Source: Carallia brachiata
Lineage: Eukaryota; Streptophyta; Magnoliopsida; Malpighiales; Rhizophoraceae
Assembly: GCA_021464245.1 (NCBI GenBank)
Contig: JADCRB010000016.1
Span: 17,384,143-17,448,142, forward strand
Reading direction: 5' to 3'
Length of the DNA: 64,000 nucleotides
Every line of letters begins with the position of its first letter. The stretch's first letter is position 1. Position numbers and translations under genes: made by a program. The notes under the pieces are model-generated. The model was not told the DNA's origin, did not search any database, and saw only the letters and a list, made by a program, of their open reading frames with translations. Positions 27,105 through 39,364 of this stretch are shown here, in pieces.

Positions 27105-30100
27105 CTTGCCTCTCCTCAATAAACTCATTGAGTTGCCGTTAAAGTGCATAAAGTTCCTGTTCCTGTTTCACAATTAAAATCACGGAAATATTTCACAGCT
27201 TTCATTACAATTCAACCATCATCAAAGTGAAGAGTACCTTTTCTTGAGGATTTAAGATTAAGTTGAGCCTTCTCTGCTGTCCTCCGCAATTGCTGATTGT
27301 CCAGCAGGTACTGTTATCAACAAAAGTGAAACTTAGAGAAAGACTTTCATCACAACTTAAATATTTTCCCTTGATCCTCCTCTGAATGTACAAATGCAGG
27401 TTGTCTAGCTCAATTTAGTCATAATAGTACGATGCACTAACAACTGCGATTATTCAAACGAAGCTTGAATCATGCAAATTTACCACATGATTTGTCACAT
27501 CCAATTCTACCCCCAGTAAATCTCGAATTACATCACGTGTCATGCTCTCAGCTGCCGCTAATCTGGCATTCAGCGCAACTACCTGGCAAAAGATCAAGTA
27601 AATTATATGACAATTCTCTTGTGTCAACGTGGAATAAAATTTCTTTTGGATAGAAAGCCTACCTCTTTTCGTCTCCTGACAGCCAAGGATTCTAGCTCTT
27701 CAATTTGCAGCCTGGCATGATAAGTTTCTCATCCTTCTCCAATTTTATTTGCCGTGCCAAGTCCAAACCAATGCATTTGAAATGAGGACCAGAACCCCTG
27801 GCCTTGACGGCATTTTTCTGTCTAGTTTGAGGAACCATTTGGCACATGGGAGAAGCAGACTTTGGGATTCACACGTTTAGCTAGTGCTTCCAATTCCTTT
27901 TGGCTGTTTTCAGGTGACTCTCAGAACAAATTTTTGCAGAATATGAGAAGGACGTCAGGTATAAGCTTCATGTTTGGCCTACCTTTTCCTTGTACTCGCT
28001 AGCTTGAGCTCCTGCGTGTCAATTTAGCTCACAGATGAGTGCCTTTAGTTTGGCAATCCATTGAATGATATAAACAAACATAAGCCTCACATGCTGAAAC
28101 AACTTAATCCATTCTAGAAACATTGGTCAAACCATCATAGGCAAAGAAAAACAAAGGTGGAAACATAATTCATACAAAAGGGGGCAAAACAATGAATTTA
28201 CCTCTGCTTATTTGTTATATAATAGGAAAGAAAACATGAAAACAAGAGTCATTACTTTGTTACAAATCAGAAAACTAAACTTGTTTTCCAAAATTCTGAA
28301 GAACATTCCAGTTCTTCAACTGACCTCTCTAGCAGTTTCACCACCGCTTCTTTGTCTTCAGCATAAATTCTCCTGGATTCAGCCAACAGGCGTGGAGTTT
28401 CAGAAAACAGAATGAGCAAAACAAGTGAACATACGAGGTACTATCTGTTTGGAATCAGAATTTACCTGTTGAGCCTCCACATCAATGTCTTCATTCTCTT
28501 CAGCCCAAGCCACTGTTCGATCAAGATTTCTTTCAGACTATGAATTCCAAAAGTGGAGATCTCTCTCACCAGCAAGTTCAGCTAATCTTTTTTTTAAGGA
28601 TTGTATCGTATCAGTCATTTGACTAAGAGCATCACCCATTTGAGTGACTTCCATTTCCAGGCTCCAGTCAAACTTCTTCTTTCTTCTAACTCCCCTGAAG
28701 AGAATATTTTGCAGATAGAACTTCTTCAATTTGAGCTCTCAGCTCCATATTTTCACAGCAATTCCACTTCTGCAATTCATGTTCCTTTGCAGAATCTGGC
28801 TCAAGAGTGGTGATCACGTTCATCTTCTCCCACATTGAGCTTCAAGCAACTGACTATGAGAACCTGCCTTACCAAGCTCACCTGCTTTGACAACAAGCTT
28901 ATCTTGTAAACCCTTTAAGGAAGCCTCCAATTCTGCAATCTTATCCTTCTGATCCTTACTATCAGATGCAGACCCTTGCAACAAGCTTGGATCAAGTAAC
29001 AATCCTTTTAGGATGTCATCCTCCTTTAATAACTCAGCCCATAGATTGATGTTGTTAGGTACCAGCTGTTCAGCAAGACACTCCAGAACGCAATTTCTTC
29101 TATTAACTTGGATGTCTTTTCTATATTTTCACATATTCTGGTGAACACATTATTCTTAATTATGCAGCTTCTTTTCTCCAGTACATCAAATATTCCAGGA
29201 CTTTTTGCGATAATATATTTCGTCAAATTAATGTACACCTTAGGGTGTTTGACCTAAACCTGATCATGGCTTCATAAGTAGCTTTCTCTTGAGATCTAAG
29301 TTCATTTGTCAACAAATCTTCTCCTCCTTTAATGCCCTCACTTTGCTGACAAATGTTTGCAGGTCCTGGCTTTCTGAGCATGAATCTGCCATGAAAACAG
29401 ATTGAGAACACGGGAGTTCATTCATTTCAGCATTTTTTGCCTGCAGCTCAGTCTCTAGATTGGTGATGTGAGTTTGTCATGAACCTACGTGGGTGATGGA
29501 TGATTCAAATTCAGATGTGTAAAGATGGCGGTTTATTTATACTGACCAGACAGTAAATCAAGTGAAAAAAATCTATTTAGAGATTGGATAGCAAAACGAC
29601 CTGTTCTCGGATACTTTATTGAAGAATATCTCTCTTTCACCTTCTTCAAAAAATCCTTGAAATCAACAAATCCACAATGATAGTAGCAGAAAAATTGTCG
29701 AGCATCACGGGTCAATTCTATAGAAGTAAACAAAGCAAACTTACATCCTGAGCTGGTCCAAAAGCCTTATATGCTCCAATGCAAACCATGTGACTTCAGG
29801 ACTTTTGTCCACTTTAGATTGAAGAAACTGAATCTCTTCACATACTTTACCATTCTCTTCTATCAAATAAATCTCTACTGGCAATAAACCACTGACAAGT
29901 GAACCATGTTTTGAATCTTGTATTTTCAAAATCTAAGAATTATTTTGGGGCTTCTTGTGTTTTCCTCGCTTTAACGAACCTGAGAGACAGTTAGTGTACA
30001 TAATTGAGCTGCCGTTTGAGAAGGCAAAACTAGCACAAAAAAAATATATGGACAACAAAACCAAATGGTTCAATTGCTTGATTTCATCCTCAAGTCTCTT

Positions 30101-31043
30101 GATAGAAATTTATGTCATCTGCTCTCTTCTCAATGTACCAGCAAGTGTTGTCTCCAAAGATTCAGCCACATTCCTATAGAGGACACTTAGGTATTCCAAT
30201 CAGAGCATTTCAGCATGACATAGCATTTCCAGATAGGAAACATCTCCAGGAGCAGTAAACAAATAAACACAGAAAATTTTGAATTTAGCTGGTAGTTAGT
30301 GAGGAAAACAATCATCAGCTTGCCATGTCGCTCAAAACCAACCACAATCCCATAACACCTTTGATTCCATTTTTGTATGGCGTCTACTACATTATGTAAT
30401 TTGGAGCATTATAGCTTACCTGTTTGATAGACATTCTAACATTGCCTTTGGATTAATCATGTCATTGGTATCCATTGGTTTCCTGCTTATCTACACAAAC
30501 ATGTTCTTCTACTGCTATCGTGTCACTGACAATTAAACCAGATGAAGAAGTCCTGGACACATTCTGGCGTTTAAGAATAGAAATCTTCTCCTGTTTCAAA
30601 GTTAGTCCAACTACTTCTGCTAAAAATTGCCTCGCATTCTTAAACTACTGCGAAGCAAAGGCAAGTTTTGGTACCAAACCTTTCAGAAGCCATATTGGAT
30701 GTTGCCACACAATGACATCCCCCTTGGAGTCCTCATTTACCAGAGCCTATATTATTCAAAATATATTATATTAGTCAAACTGATAATGCCTGAAGTGACA
30801 TCACCAAGCAGTTTGCTAATTTTCAAAATTAGCTTATATTGTTCTGGATAAGTTTTGCTCGCTGAGCCAACTTTAGAGTATTCAGCGTTTCAGCTGCGCA
30901 GCTGCATAAGATAAAAATGAAGGAAATAAAAGCTCCTTTTGTCTTGCTGAAAAAGAAAAAAAAAAACCCAGTGGAAATGCTAGCAGAGGAGTCAGAAGTC
31001 TAAAAATTAACCTGATGGAAGGGCTGACATTGACAATGATCAT

Positions 31044-32707
31044 TGTCTTTGAGTTGCCACCAAGTGCATCCTGCATTCCATTTGGCACCAAGTTCAACAT
31101 GACAGAAAAACAACAATGAATGTAAAGAATTGAGTCAGAAGCAACCTGAAAAAGGAAAGTTGAATCCTTATAGGGAACATGTCCTGGCTTTTCCCATGTG
31201 CCTCATCCACTAGAATCATAATTACATTTCTGCAAACAACAATGAGGACCCATTACGTGACGAAAGTAAAGGTAGAAAATGATTTAGGACACAAAAACAG
31301 AAAAGATAGGTAGTCTCAACTCAAATTTGATGACAATTGCTGTACCCTAATGCAGACAATGATTTGTTGCCATTAGAAGCTTCTTTAAACGCTCAACCTC
31401 AGCACCTGAGATTTTCTGCCAGTAGAACTTACACAATGTATACTGTTAAGAGCTTAGATGCAGTCCAACAAAATCTAAAACCAATTTGTTTACCTTTCCG
31501 ATGCCGCAAGGTCAACAAGATTAAATCTTGCAAACCTTAGGTTAGTCGCAGAATCCTTCTCTCAGCTGATCTCAATCACATGTGTACAGACACTATGTGA
31601 GTGGGTGCTCTCTCTGTTCATCTTTGTTGTGGCAACTTTTCAAATTTAAAGATCCTCGCAAATAGCAAATTATCGCATCATTGAAGTATGCAATGGTAAG
31701 AGGTAGGAGAGGAAAAAGAGGAAGAGAGTTAGAAAGAGTCAAGTGACCTGAGTTAAAAGTTTTAATATATTATTCACACTTTGAACTTCAAATTCTGAAA
31801 GGTTTTCTACATAGACAATCTTCTTGACATCCTCCCGCAACTAGAAATAGAGAACAGAAGATATACTAGATCATTTGTCTTTAAGTTACCACCAAGTGAA
31901 TCCTGCAACATTTGGCACCAAGTTTATTGTGATGGAAAATCAACATAACATCGAATAAAAAGAGTTGAGTCAGAAGCAATCTGAAGAAGGAAGGTCAACC
32001 TTGAATCCCTGTGGGGAACATGCCCTGGCTTTTCCCATGTGCCACATCCTCTAAAATGATAATTATATTTCTGTAAACTACAATGCAGACCCATTAGGTG
32101 CTGAAAGTAAAGGTAGAAATGAATCAGGGCACAAAAACAGAAAAAGATAGGCAGTCTCAACTCAAATCTGATGACAACTGTTGTACTGTAATGCAGACAA
32201 TGATTTGTTGTTGTTGGCAGCTTCTTTAAATGCTCACGCTCAGAACTTGAGATTTTCTGTCTGTAGAACTAAAACAACCTATTAGGTTAAGAGAATTTAT
32301 GTAGTCCAGCAAAATCTAAAACTAATTTGCTTGCCGTTCTGAACCCACGAGGTCAATAAGGTTTAATCCTGCAAACCTTCGGTTAGTTGCAGAATCCTTT
32401 TCTCACTTGCTCTTAATCACACATGTAAAGACACCATGTGAGCGACTGCTCTTTCTGCTCATGTTTGTTGCAGCAACTTTTCTATTTAAAGATCCCTGCC
32501 AATAGAAAATTTCACATCATTGAAGTATGCAATGCTAAGAGGTGAGGGAGGTGATAGAGGGAGAGGATTAGAGAGAAAGCGAGGTGACCTGAGTTGAAAG
32601 TTTTAGTTTGTTGTGCATGCATTGAACTTCAAATTCTGAAAGATTTCTACATATACACCACCCTTCTCGACATCCTCCCACAACCTACAATTAGAGAACA
32701 GAACATA
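31044..32707 (-). repeat. 832-bp tandem duplication of kinesin-12 motor exons
   Basis: Copy A (31044-31875) and copy B (31876-about 32707) align along their whole length with a period of 832 bp (TGTCTTTGAGTTGCCACC against TGTCTTTAAGTTACCACC). Each contains the same order of motor exons: LREDVKK..YVEN, the LVDLAGSER exon, the SSGAEGERLKEAANINKSLS exon, the HVPYRDSRLTFLLQ exon and the DSLGGNSKT exon. Both copies are diverged and carry different lesions. For example, the YVENLSEFEVQSVNN exon is open in copy A but frameshifted in copy B, while the SER exon is followed by a stop in A. Confidence 0.9.
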
Positions 32708-34439
32708 TATTAGAAATATCCTAAAATATTCCAAAACTGTTTTGCTTGGAAAAATAATCATCTTACAAGTACGTCGATGAGGGATAAAGGAGATATGCTA
32801 TGTGTTGATTGTAAATCTCTAAGACACTTGCAATTGTATGCTAGTTTTCAATCCCTTAGGCTTTCCTCTTCCTGCAAGGAGAAGGCGTAGGTAAACATGT
32901 ACAATCTGTGAAACAATGATGAAGAAGCATCTGAGCTGAAAACATTTACAATTTCAGTGGTCCTTAGGTAGATGAGACATGTATAAGAACCTACAATTTG
33001 TTCATAACTAAACATTAAAAAAAAAAAAACACTTGGCAAGTTCAGGAAATAAAAGGGAAGAAGTGTGGAAGTTACAACTTGGATCTATGCAAACGAGTTC
33101 AAATATGCGTGGTATCATTCCATGATGCTGACAACACTTGATTTGTAAATCATCAATCTCGCCTAGCATTGTGTAGCTGTTGCCACTTTCTGTCTGCGAA
33201 AGGAAATTTAAGAAAGTAATGGGAAATACAACAAGGATCACAAAGTTATACTTGCACAAATACATCCCTGGTTTATCAGTATCTTATAACGATAAAAATT
33301 TCTACTTTCATGACTGCAATCTACTAATGTGTATTTTACCATTAGTAGGGAATGCTGAAAACTAAATAGAAAATGTTGAGATTGATACTAAGATATGATG
33401 ACGAAGATATTAATGTATCATGCTTTACTTGTATACATATAGAAAGAAGACGCGAACATGCTATATAAGCCTCCAGACATTTATCATGTTGAAATTTTTT
33501 GTACTCAAATAAAAGATGAAAAACCATCCATATGGAAATAATGATCACCCTTACGCGAATGATCCAGTGCCAATATAATTCCAAAGTATGATATTTTAAT
33601 GCAATTTGAATATGGGAATTAAATACTGGCGTCCATTTTCTATGTCATGACATCATTTCCTGAAACACGACATCTTGCCTAACTTAGAAGTAGCTACTTC
33701 CCATTATGAAACTGTATGTAAAAGCTAAACTATAACATGTACCTTTTGCTAAGGGCAACCTACACCCTACAAATCACCTGACCGTGGGCAGCTACTGTAG
33801 CCAGACAAGCTATGATCTACCATTCATTGTAGGAAGCGTTTCCTACAAATGTTAGAAACTTGATTAGTTGCTTAACTCATGGAAATGCATGATGGATATA
33901 ATCAACTATTTTCTTCTCAATAATCATACCTGTTCCACTGTTTCACATGCTTACATGGTCAAATGTGAAACGAATTTTCTGGCTGTCCAATCCAAGTGAT
34001 AATCTGGGCACTTTCTTGCTTCAAGCAACTTCTATACCCATGGATAGTCCTTTCCATATTACTGAGAGGGTGCACACGGATAAGCAACTCAATAAATCCA
34101 AAAAAAAAAAAAAAAAAAACATTGATTATCTCATTTGCACGACTTCATTACCAACAATATTATTAGTTGAGATTAGACACACAATACACAAGCCAATTGA
34201 GAAAGTTGACATATTTTTCAAAAAATATAAAAAAAAAGAAACAAGAATTACCTTTACAACGTGATCGATCCAAATCAATGGATTCATTATTGTGGGCCCA
34301 CCCAAATCGATTCTTTGATACTGCCCTGTGCTTGTTGGGAGTGCACAGAGGCAAAGTGGAGCCAGAGCTTCTGGTGTAGGCTTACTGGGGGTTCTATCAA
34401 TTCTGTCCTGTTCATGTTTAGGAATAGAATTCGAACTTT

Positions 34440-36480
34440 TTGTTCATTCTTGCCTCGTGTTCAAGGAAGGCTCAGATGATAAGTCCGTGCCGGCTTTAAC
34501 CGCCAGAGAGTCTCCAGAATTCACTGGAAGTTTCTTGATTTAATCGTTGTGCTTGCTGGAATTCTGCAGTATGAACTTCAGATCTCTCGGCATTCTACTG
34601 CAAACAAAAACAAGAACAAAAAGGAAAAAAAGAAAGAAAAGCAAGATTAAAGAGTTTAACAGAAAACGAAAAAAAAATCATCTGGGGGTTCAAAATTAGG
34701 TACAATTAATAGGGTTAGAAATTAAAGTAGAGATGATTCTTGGATTGTGTTCAATGGAGGCCAGATGACGAGCACGCGCTTTCTTGACCCCTCTAGCGAA
34801 TCTCTGGGGTTCACTGGAAGATTATTGACTTCATCGTTGTTCTTGATGCAATTCTGCCACCGGGACTCAGAATTTGACAGCACTCTCATGCCAAAAAAAT
34901 AAAGACGAAAAACAGAAAAAAGAAACGAAAATCATGATTCAATAATTTAACAGAAAAAGAAAAAAAAAATCTGGGGGTTAAAAATTGGGTACAATTGATA
35001 GAGTTAGAAATTAAACTTGGGTTGATTCTTGAATTATTTTCAATGGAGGCCTAGATGACGAGTCCCTGCTGGCTTGGCCCGCCAATGACTCTTTGGGTTT
35101 CACCGCAAGATTCTTGATTTCAACCTTGTGCTTTCCAAGACTCCGCCGCAGGAACTTGGAATCTCTCAGCATTCGAATGTCAACAAAAACAAGAAGAACA
35201 AGGCAAAAGAACGAAAAGCAAGATTCAACAATTTACGATACAAGAATTTAAAGGAAAAAAGAAAAAAAAATAATCATCTGGGGTTGGAAAAAACTAGGTG
35301 AATGTGGAATTGAAGAAGGAAATTCGCAGATTTCACGTCACTGACGGGCGTTATCTGAAAGTGATAGAGGGAGAGAGAACAAATTCCAACTGGATTTTTC
35401 CGTGGGTCTAAAGCAACGATCTTTGATATTAGGAGATGAAATCAGAAGCAATCTTGATTCAAGAAAGTGTAGCAACAGTGAAAACAAAACAAAACAAAAC
35501 AAAAAAAGAGGAAATTTAAAGAAGAAACCATCTAAGAAAAGAAAAGATTACCAGAAACAAGAATTAGAAAAAAGGATGTGGATAATTTTCTAACTAGAAT
35601 CGTATAAAACAGATAGAGATATTGATGAAGAGCGGTGACTCCTGCTGGGGTTAAAATTCAAACTTGCTGTTGATTCTTGTCTGGTGTTTAACGGAGGCCT
35701 AGATGATGAGTTCGTGCGGGCTTCTCTGTGCTTCACCAGAAGTTTCTCGATTTTATTGTTGTTCCGCTGTATGAACTTCAAATCTGTTGGCATTAACTGC
35801 AAACAAAAACAAGAACCAAAAAAAAAAAAGAAGAAACCAAAAGCAAGATTCAATAATTTAACAGAAAAAAAAAAAATCATCTAGGGTTCAAAATTCAGTA
35901 CAATTGATAGGGTTGGAAATTAATCTTGGGTTGATTCTTGAATTGTTTTCGATGGAGGGCTAGACGACGAATCCCTATTGGCTTGACCCACCACCTACTC
36001 TCTGGGTTTCATCGGAAAATTCTTTCAACCTGTTGCTTGCCAGGACTTCATGGCAGAAACTTGGAATCTCTCACAAGACAAAAGAACAAAAAGCAAGATT
36101 TAAGAGTTTAAGATACAATAAATAATTTAAAAGAAAAGAGAGAAAAAAATCATCTGGGGCTTTAAAATTTTGGTACAATCGGTTTATATACAAATCGACG
36201 TACCTGAACGCGGAATTGGAGAAGGTAATCCACAGATTTGACGTCATTGAAGCGCATTAACTGAAGGAGATAGAGGAAGAGAGAGCAAATTCCAACTGGA
36301 TTTTCCCATGGGTCTAAAGCAACGATCTTTGATATTAGGAGATGAAATCAGAACGAATGTTGATTCAAGAAAGCGTAGCAACGGATAAAACAAACAAACA
36401 AAATTTGGAAACAAATTTAAAGATTAAAAAAAAAAAAAACCCTCAAGAATTTGCAGGAAAGGAAAGAAAAGAAAACCGGA
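34440..36480 (-). repeat. Five copies of kinesin-12 first coding exon in nested repeats
   Basis: A unit of about 260-290 bp recurs with anchor points at 34445, 34735, 35024, 35672 and 35933. On the minus strand each unit encodes a version of the same N-terminal exon, for example MLRDSKFLRRSLGKHKVE..SRDSSSRPPLKIIQES at about 35175-35030, MPTDLKFIQRNNNKIE near 35790, and NDEVNNLPVNPRDSLEG..PPLNTIQES near 34830. A larger block (GGGTCTAAAGCAACGATC at 35404 and 36310) repeats with a 906-bp period, so two or three exon units were duplicated together with upstream sequence. A-rich intron starts are included in the units. Confidence 0.85.
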
Positions 36481-37999
36481 AACTAGAACTAGAGAAAAAA
36501 AAAAAAAAAAAAGCTCTCTCGCCTCGCCCTCTCTCTCTCTCTCTCTCACTCTCTTTCTGTTGTTTTTTTTTGCTCTTTATAGTGTGTTTATGCGGGCATT
36601 TATAGGAAAGGAAATTGCTGAAGCGGTGGGGGGATTTTGGGAGATGAGAGAATGGACGGCTTAGATTGTGTGATGTTTTGAGAATGGACGCTGATGAGGA
36701 CGACTCGGTCAAAAAGGAGACATTTTAGGAAATTAACAAAAAGTCTCAAGGTCAAAGTAAATATTGCGCGGATTTCAAATTTTAACGGCTAGTTTTCGCG
36801 GAACGCGTGGCCATTGTGTTTGGACTGGGTTTTCTTTTGGGCCTTCTTGTTAAGAGTTTGGGGCGCCCATTTATTGTTCAAGCCACTCTTTTACTCTCCT
36901 TTCTTCGGCCGAGGAGACTGTAAAAACCATGAAATCGAAGAAATCAAAGACTGTAAAAACCATCCATGTTTTTTTTTTTTTTTTACCAAAATAAAAGAAG
37001 TATTGTGTAATTGCAAGGTCGTAGAGTCTGTTAATCTTCAGTCTTCTTACACTAATGTGTTCGTCGGGAAGACAAACAAGCGCAGTGTTACGTTTATTAG
37101 AACCAATTTACTTGAGACTTGGAAATATTTGATTAAGCGGATGATTTAGATCACGTTTTCTCAATCAGAGGCTTCGATTTCAAACGAGTGAAATCCAAGT
37201 AGTCGAGCATTAAATTGGAAATTTGATTGCGTATATATTTTTTTTTTTTGAGCTTTCATAAATTTAAACCAATTAATGGAGAGGAAGGCGAACTATCGAG
37301 GAAATCGGGGTTCCAACTCTCGACCTCACGTTTACTGATATACTATTCATACCGTTTGAATTAAAAGTTCATGACATTGCGTGCAATCAACTAGCCGCTA
37401 ATTGATTTTGACTTTGTTCCTACCTGTTTCTATTACTATTTAAAATTCGTTAGACCTTAAGTCATACCACAGCTTCATCTATTTCTTAAGATTAGTGGTC
37501 ATAACATGAAAATATTGTAAGTTTAGCAGCCTTACAACGTATGGTAAACATTTTGACCAAACTTTATACTAGATATTTGGACAAAAAAAAATGTGCAAGA
37601 GACAAGATCGAGTTTTTTTTTTATATTGGGTTTCAGCAAATCAACTTGAGTAAATTTATTCGGAATTCCATAAGAACTCGGAATCTTAATCAAATTAAAA
37701 GGTTTCAATTGCTCATTTTAGTATCTAATTCAAGATTTAATTGCTCAAAGCTTTTTTTCAAAAGAAAACCCACCCTCTCTCTCTATCCTAGAATGACATC
37801 GTTTTAATTAAACATAATAAATGAGTGATTCAATCCACTACAAAAGAAGCAATGAGATGTCCACCCTTTAAAGTCTTGTTCGAATCGATTCAGATTAGTC
37901 AAATTTATTGAACTGAATACTGAATAGTCTCAGATAAAAAAAAAAAAAAAACGATGAGACGACGACAGATTACAAAAACGGAGCGTTTTCGAAGTGAGA
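36481..37999. other. Intergenic between kinesin-12 remnant and BPC gene
   Basis: Contains a CT-rich microsatellite-like tract at 36529-36555, a local direct duplication of GACTGTAAAAACCAT near 36917 and 36949, poly-T runs, and AT-rich DNA. The right end is the BPC promoter. No gene is recognised. Confidence 0.4.
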
Positions 38000-38183
38000 G
38001 AAAGCCAAAAAAAAAAAAACACCCGAGTGGTATATCGGATCATCATTAACGATCCACCCACCATCTTCTCTCTCTCTCCTCGCCCTTTCTCTCTCTATCG
38101 GCTGTTCGTTAATCGAGAAAATCTAAAGCAGCTTCTGCCTTTCCTTCTTCAAATCCGCGTCGCTTCTTATTTAACAGCAATCG
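38000..38183 (+). promoter_or_regulatory. BPC 5'-UTR exon with CT repeats
   Basis: The inferred untranslated first exon ends at the donor ATCG|GTGAGC (38183/38184). It holds a CTCTCTCTCT run and a second CTTTCTCTCTCTAT run between about 38064 and 38098, in other words GAGA elements on the opposite strand. BPC proteins bind GAGA repeats, so autoregulation is conceivable (inference). Confidence 0.5.
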
Positions 38184-39364
38184 GTGAGCTCGCTCTTTTC
38201 TTGGATTTTCTATTTCTCTTTCGATCTCTTTACACTTTCTATTTTCCACACATTTTCGGATTACATGTTCTGTTTTCTCAAAAAACCCTAGCTTTTCTGA
38301 AAGTCAAACTGTTCTTTTTTTCTTTTTTTTTTTCCCTTAAGTTTGCCTTGTCTGTTGCTTGTATAGCTCTTTTCGCCGGAAAAAGCTTTTTTTTTTTTTT
38401 GTTTTTTAATTTGACTGGTTTGAATCCGTTGATTGTTACTTAGGTTAGTACTAAATTGTGTTGTATTTGCTAGGTTTACCGATCGGGATTTTTTTTGGTT
38501 AATTTTGGATTTTTTTTTCTCCTGCGTGGATATTGAATTTCTTTCTGGTTAGTAGAATCTGGTCAAGTGTTGGCTGAGATTGCTGTAATATTTACCCTGC
38601 TTATTTTAGGATTGGGTATTTACTTGCAGTGTATGTTCATAATGTGTGCTTATTAGCTAATCGTACACTAACGGAGTCTTGCTTTTTTCTTAACTACGTT
38701 AATTAAAGAGGGGAGATAGAAGGGAGAGTCTGATTGTAACGGTGAGGTTGCTCTATTGCGACTTGGAGGTCACTACTCTGAGTCGCGGAAGCAGCTTCTT
38801 TGTAAAAACATAGTATGGTTGTGCACATCTGACCTTTTTCTAGACCTGCGGTTAGGAATTTCCCTGCTTTGAGGTGCCCTTTTTTTTTTTTCTAGACCTT
38901 CTTCTGCTGCTTGCATAACTCCTTTTTTTATCCGGCTACATGGTTTACTCTCATAGTTGGTTAGGCTTATAGAAGGTAGAATTCATGTACAAAGAGTCTT
39001 GGCTGGATTCAATTTTGAATCTTGGCATCAATTTTATCTTGGATTTACAATTACCAAGTCCTTGTTGGTTAAATTTTCATTTTATATGCCTCTGTATTTA
39101 TCTTCTTCTACTCATTTAGCAATATCATTTCTTGTTTCTCTAGATTGCTGGAATCTTCTCTTCTTTGGCTTAGTACAAAGGACCTGAAGTGTGGCGTGTG
39201 GGGTTTTTTTTTTTTCTTTGTTTCCCCTTTTGCTTTTTGTGATAGCAGAATGGCATGCCCTGTTTTGGAAAATTTGTTAATGGGGCGGATGTTTATCAGT
39301 TGAAGTTATAATAAGTTGTGTGGATCTATTCCTACTTCACTCATAGCAACGTGAACGTTATCAG

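Larger units (their letters stand above)
27105..36480 (-). pseudogene. Decayed kinesin-12 (phragmoplast-type) gene
   Basis: Fragments in kinesin-12 order run down the minus strand. First are N-terminal exon copies (34440-36180). Next is the motor start around 34085-33960 (LIRVHPLSNMER, CLKQESAQIITWIGQPEN, then frameshift and stop), then MVDHSLSGYSS near 33830. The P-loop exon at about 33205-33080 has TESGNSYTMLGEIDD in place of TGSGKTYTM. A block at 32873-32764 reads EEESLRD, stop, then LEIYNQHIAYLLYPSSTYL in another frame. Duplicated motor exons follow with LVDLAASER and LIDLVGSERQ, HVPHRDSRLTFLLQ and DALGGNSKTMIIVNVSPS. Neck and coil pieces include LAQRAKLIQNN, ISILKRQNVSRTSSSG, GLLPVEIYLIEENGK, SPEVTWFALEHIRLLDQL, AELEASLKGLQDKL, KCIGLDLARQIKLEKD, LNARLAAAESMTRDVIRDLL and RQLNEFIEERQG. 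Stops and frameshifts are frequent and the final coil is absent. Transcription remains possible; a working motor is not. Confidence 0.92.

Noticed and set aside
27105..36480. A functional kinesin gene with many short exons
   Set aside because: In-frame stops inside conserved motor exons, frameshifts, lost P-loop residues and duplicated motor exons cannot be spliced into an intact motor.
37994..38443. 149-codon plus-strand frame over the BPC leader
   Set aside because: Phe/Leu-rich translation of a CT- and T-rich 5' UTR and intron; it crosses the inferred splice donor at 38184.
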